Of a stretch of DNA of 64,000 nt, positions 62,026 through 64,000 are shown piece after piece; positions within the stretch are counted from its first letter, which is position 1; each line of letters starts with the position of its first letter. The notes under the pieces were generated by a model. It made no database searches and was not told the origin of the DNA. It saw nothing but the letters and a program-made list of their open reading frames with translations. Origin of the DNA: Prochlorococcus sp. HOT208_60m_813G15 (lineage in GTDB: Bacteria; Cyanobacteriota; Cyanobacteriia; PCC-6307; Cyanobiaceae); NCBI GenBank assembly GCA_002026165.1, contig MWOS01000195.1:1-64000 (forward strand). Reading direction: 5' to 3'. The position numbers were made by a program, and so were the translations under genes.

Positions 62026-63138
62026 TTAAAATTTAACAAGGACTTTTTTTACAATATTTACTACGTCATAAGCAATTTCTTTAGGCATAGAGTTGAAAAT
62101 TGGTAATGATATATTATGTTGGCAAAACATCTCAGTCTTAGGTAAATCATTATTTCTATAACCCAAATCTTTATAAGCTTTCATTAGGTGAATTGGATTT
62201 TTATAGCTTACATTTGTTCCTAAACCATAACTCATTAAAATATTTTGAAATCTATCCCTATCTCCTGAAAAATAAAAAGGAACTAAATAATATGAACAAT
62301 TTGAGTTTATAGGCATTGGTATCGGACTGAAAATTTCTTCACTTAGATTTTTATAATAAATTTCAGCAATATTTTTTCTTTCCTCAATATTTTTTTCAAG
62401 TTTTTTTAATTTAAAGTTAAGAATGGCAGCCTGGATTTCATCCATTCTAGAATTGTAACCATTGACTTCAGCTATATAATCTTTTTCAATTCCATAGAAT
62501 CTTAGCTTTTTAAGTAATTCATATTTTTCTAAGTTATTAGTGCAAATAATGCCAGCATCTCCATAAGCTCCTAATGGTTTTGTCGGATAAAAGGAAAAAG
62601 CAGAAAAATCTCCCATAGAGCCTATTTTTTTTCCTTTAATACTGGCACCATGTGCTTGACTACAGTCTTCAATAATTGTTATGGAATATTTATCTGATAT
62701 TTTCTTAATTTCTTCTATATCACAAGGATAGCCATAGAGGTGAACTGCAATAATCGCCTTAGTCTTAGAACTTATAACTTCTTTTATCTTTGTTGTATCA
62801 ATAAGGGCATTTTCATTAACATCAACAAATACAGGTTTAGCTCCTGACTGTCTTATTGCGGAAACTGTAGGGATAGCTGTGTTGGCAACTGTTATAACTT
62901 CATCATCTTTTTTAATTCCAATTGACTTTAAAATCAAGAAAAGTGCATTAGTCGCATTATCACATCCAATAGCAAAATCTGTACCGATATATTTTGAGAA
63001 ATTATTCTCAAAAGTTTCTAGTTCCTTTCCAAGAATTAATCTCCCCGAATCGAATACCTTATTTATAAGTTCAATATAAGTTTTTCTATTCTCTTTCAAT
63101 TCATATTGATAGGTCCAAGATGGTATAGATTCGCCCAT
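62026..63138 (-). CDS. DegT/DnrJ/EryC1-type sugar aminotransferase
   Basis: The 370-residue PLP enzyme has GCDNATNALFLILKSIGI, EDCSQAHGASIKGKKIG and SFYPTKPLGAYGDAG, whose Lys binds PLP as an aldimine. It aminates a nucleotide-linked keto sugar. The adjacent dTDP-glucose 4,6-dehydratase would supply such a keto sugar, so the two plausibly act in one deoxy-amino-sugar route, which is inference. They are divergent across a 260-base gap. Confidence 0.92.
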   Translation of the reverse strand: MGESIPSWTYQYELKENRKTYIELINKVFDSGRLILGKELETFENNFSKYIGTDFAIGCDNATNALFLILKSIGIKKDDEVITVANTAIPTVSAIRQSGAKPVFVDVNENALIDTTKIKEVISSKTKAIIAVHLYGYPCDIEEIKKISDKYSITIIEDCSQAHGASIKGKKIGSMGDFSAFSFYPTKPLGAYGDAGIICTNNLEKYELLKKLRFYGIEKDYIAEVNGYNSRMDEIQAAILNFKLKKLEKNIEERKNIAEIYYKNLSEEIFSPIPMPINSNCSYYLVPFYFSGDRDRFQNILMSYGLGTNVSYKNPIHLMKAYKDLGYRNNDLPKTEMFCQHNISLPIFNSMPKEIAYDVVNIVKKVLVKF

Positions 63139-63398
63139 TTAAATCAAGTTATTCTATAACTTGTACTATCTTAATACAATTCAAATTTATAATTAGGAAA
63201 ATTTGAATAAATCTGGAATAGTGAAACTGTATAATCAAGGATAATTAGTTCCTAAAATTGAAGCTTAAACAGAATTTAAATAAGAAATCGAGACTATATG
63301 GAAATTAATTAATAATTAAATAATTATTATTCTGAATAACTACAAGACCGAATTCCATAATTAATGATAAATTAATATTTAAGAGCAGAGTAATAAAA
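63139..63398. promoter_or_regulatory. Divergent region between the sugar aminotransferase and dTDP-glucose dehydratase genes
   Basis: This 260-base AT-rich gap must carry both promoters. I see no coding frame, RNA or strong hairpin. Confidence 0.3.
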
Positions 63399-64000
63399 TT
63401 GAAATTTCTAATAACAGGTGGACTAGGATTTATTGGTTCTGCATTAATAAGAAAAATCATTAAAGAAACTGATCATCAAGTTTTAAATCTTGATAAACAA
63501 ACTTATGCATCAAATATATTTAATTTAAAATCAATCGAACTTGATAAAAGATATACCTTTGTAAAGGGTGATATTTGTGATGAAATTCTTATTGAAAAAT
63601 TATTATTTGATTTTCAACCAGATTATTTAATGCATCTAGCTGCAGAATCACATGTCGATAATTCCATAAACAATCCATCAGAATTTATCAGAACAAATAT
63701 TTTTGGGACATTTTCACTTTTAAAAAATAGCCACCAATACTGGGAATCACTTCCTTTAGAAAAAAAAGAAATTTTCAAATTTCATCATATTTCTACAGAT
63801 GAAGTTTATGGAAGCCAAATATCAGATAAACTCTTCAACGAAAATTCAAGATATGATCCAAGCTCTCCTTATGCGGCATCTAAGGCAAGTTCTGATCATT
63901 TAGTACGGTCATGGTTTAAAACATATAATATGCCGATATTAATTTCTAATTGTTCTAATAATTATGGTCCATATCAGTTTCCAGAAAAATTAATTCCACT
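63399..64000 (+). CDS. rfbB: dTDP-glucose 4,6-dehydratase, 5' part (cut by window edge)
   Basis: The 200 visible residues start at TTG and show the extended short-chain dehydrogenase motifs: NAD loop TGGLGFIGS, HLAAESHVDNSINNP, the catalytic ISTDEVYG, SPYAASKASSDHLVRSW with the active Tyr-Lys pair, and NCSNNYGPYQFPEKLIPL. The enzyme makes dTDP-4-keto-6-deoxyglucose, a precursor of rhamnose and many deoxy or amino sugars. About 160 residues are missing past position 64000. Confidence 0.93.
   Translation, partial: MKFLITGGLGFIGSALIRKIIKETDHQVLNLDKQTYASNIFNLKSIELDKRYTFVKGDICDEILIEKLLFDFQPDYLMHLAAESHVDNSINNPSEFIRTNIFGTFSLLKNSHQYWESLPLEKKEIFKFHHISTDEVYGSQISDKLFNENSRYDPSSPYAASKASSDHLVRSWFKTYNMPILISNCSNNYGPYQFPEKLIP

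Overview
The window is about 30% GC, gene-dense and typical of the marine picocyanobacterium Prochlorococcus, most like a high-light-adapted strain. The evidence is a Pcb antenna protein (37739-38797), four high-light-inducible (hli) genes at the left end, psbD/psbC, petM, ycf4, ycf39, a split pntA, an NTRC-type thioredoxin reductase and very short intergenic gaps. Strain assignment is inference from gene content and base composition; no search was run.

Layout. 1-1360: one leftward and three rightward hli genes with a co-transcribed 59-aa protein and terminators; an HLR1-like (RpaB-type) direct repeat precedes the rightward set. 1380-2852: AT-rich stretch of five tiny unknown genes. 2861-11234: ychF, a membrane-fusion protein, polA, cysS, dxr and a thioredoxin-like ferredoxin, largely one rightward run. 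11224-15174: leftward pntA1-pntA2-pntB plus a YheT-type hydrolase. 15303-21689: NTRC, infA, ycf39-petM, an alpha/beta hydrolase with ilvH, and a cyclophilin lipoprotein behind ycf4. 22426-24868: overlapping psbD-psbC. 24926-29227: maf, cobQ, a plant-type ferredoxin and a probable outer-membrane barrel. 30156-39466: tRNA-Ser, then an iron- and envelope-flavoured stretch (futA, a PiuC-like dioxygenase, a small secreted protein, a porin) and, after glyQ and small cyanobacterial genes, flavodoxin followed by pcb. 39609-46097: a peroxiredoxin-like protein, a SemiSWEET, a broken AEC permease and three leftward genes (ArnT-like glycosyltransferase, GT4 glycosyltransferase, EamA transporter). 46150-56863: mostly housekeeping genes on the plus strand, including rpmH-rnpA-PH-yidC-ycf46 and serS-rseP-rpsN-pnp. 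56869-59595: cysQ, rsmI, a LapA-like protein and an HTH protein. 59711-64000: tRNA-Arg(UCU) followed at once by surface-polysaccharide genes (O-antigen ligase-like, methyltransferase, sugar aminotransferase, and dTDP-glucose 4,6-dehydratase cut by the window edge), which look like the start of a variable genomic island.

Three functional themes recur: photosystem assembly and photoprotection (hli, psbDC, ycf4, ycf39, petM, pcb), response to iron shortage (futA, piuC, flavodoxin with pcb), and envelope or surface-glycan building (porin, barrel, glycosyltransferases, O-antigen genes). No CRISPR array, insertion sequence, prophage or new defence system was recognised. The observations most worth a second look are an apparent AUA start on the cyclophilin lipoprotein, the frameshifted AEC permease, the HLR1-like site, the flavodoxin-pcb pairing and the island boundary at tRNA-Arg.
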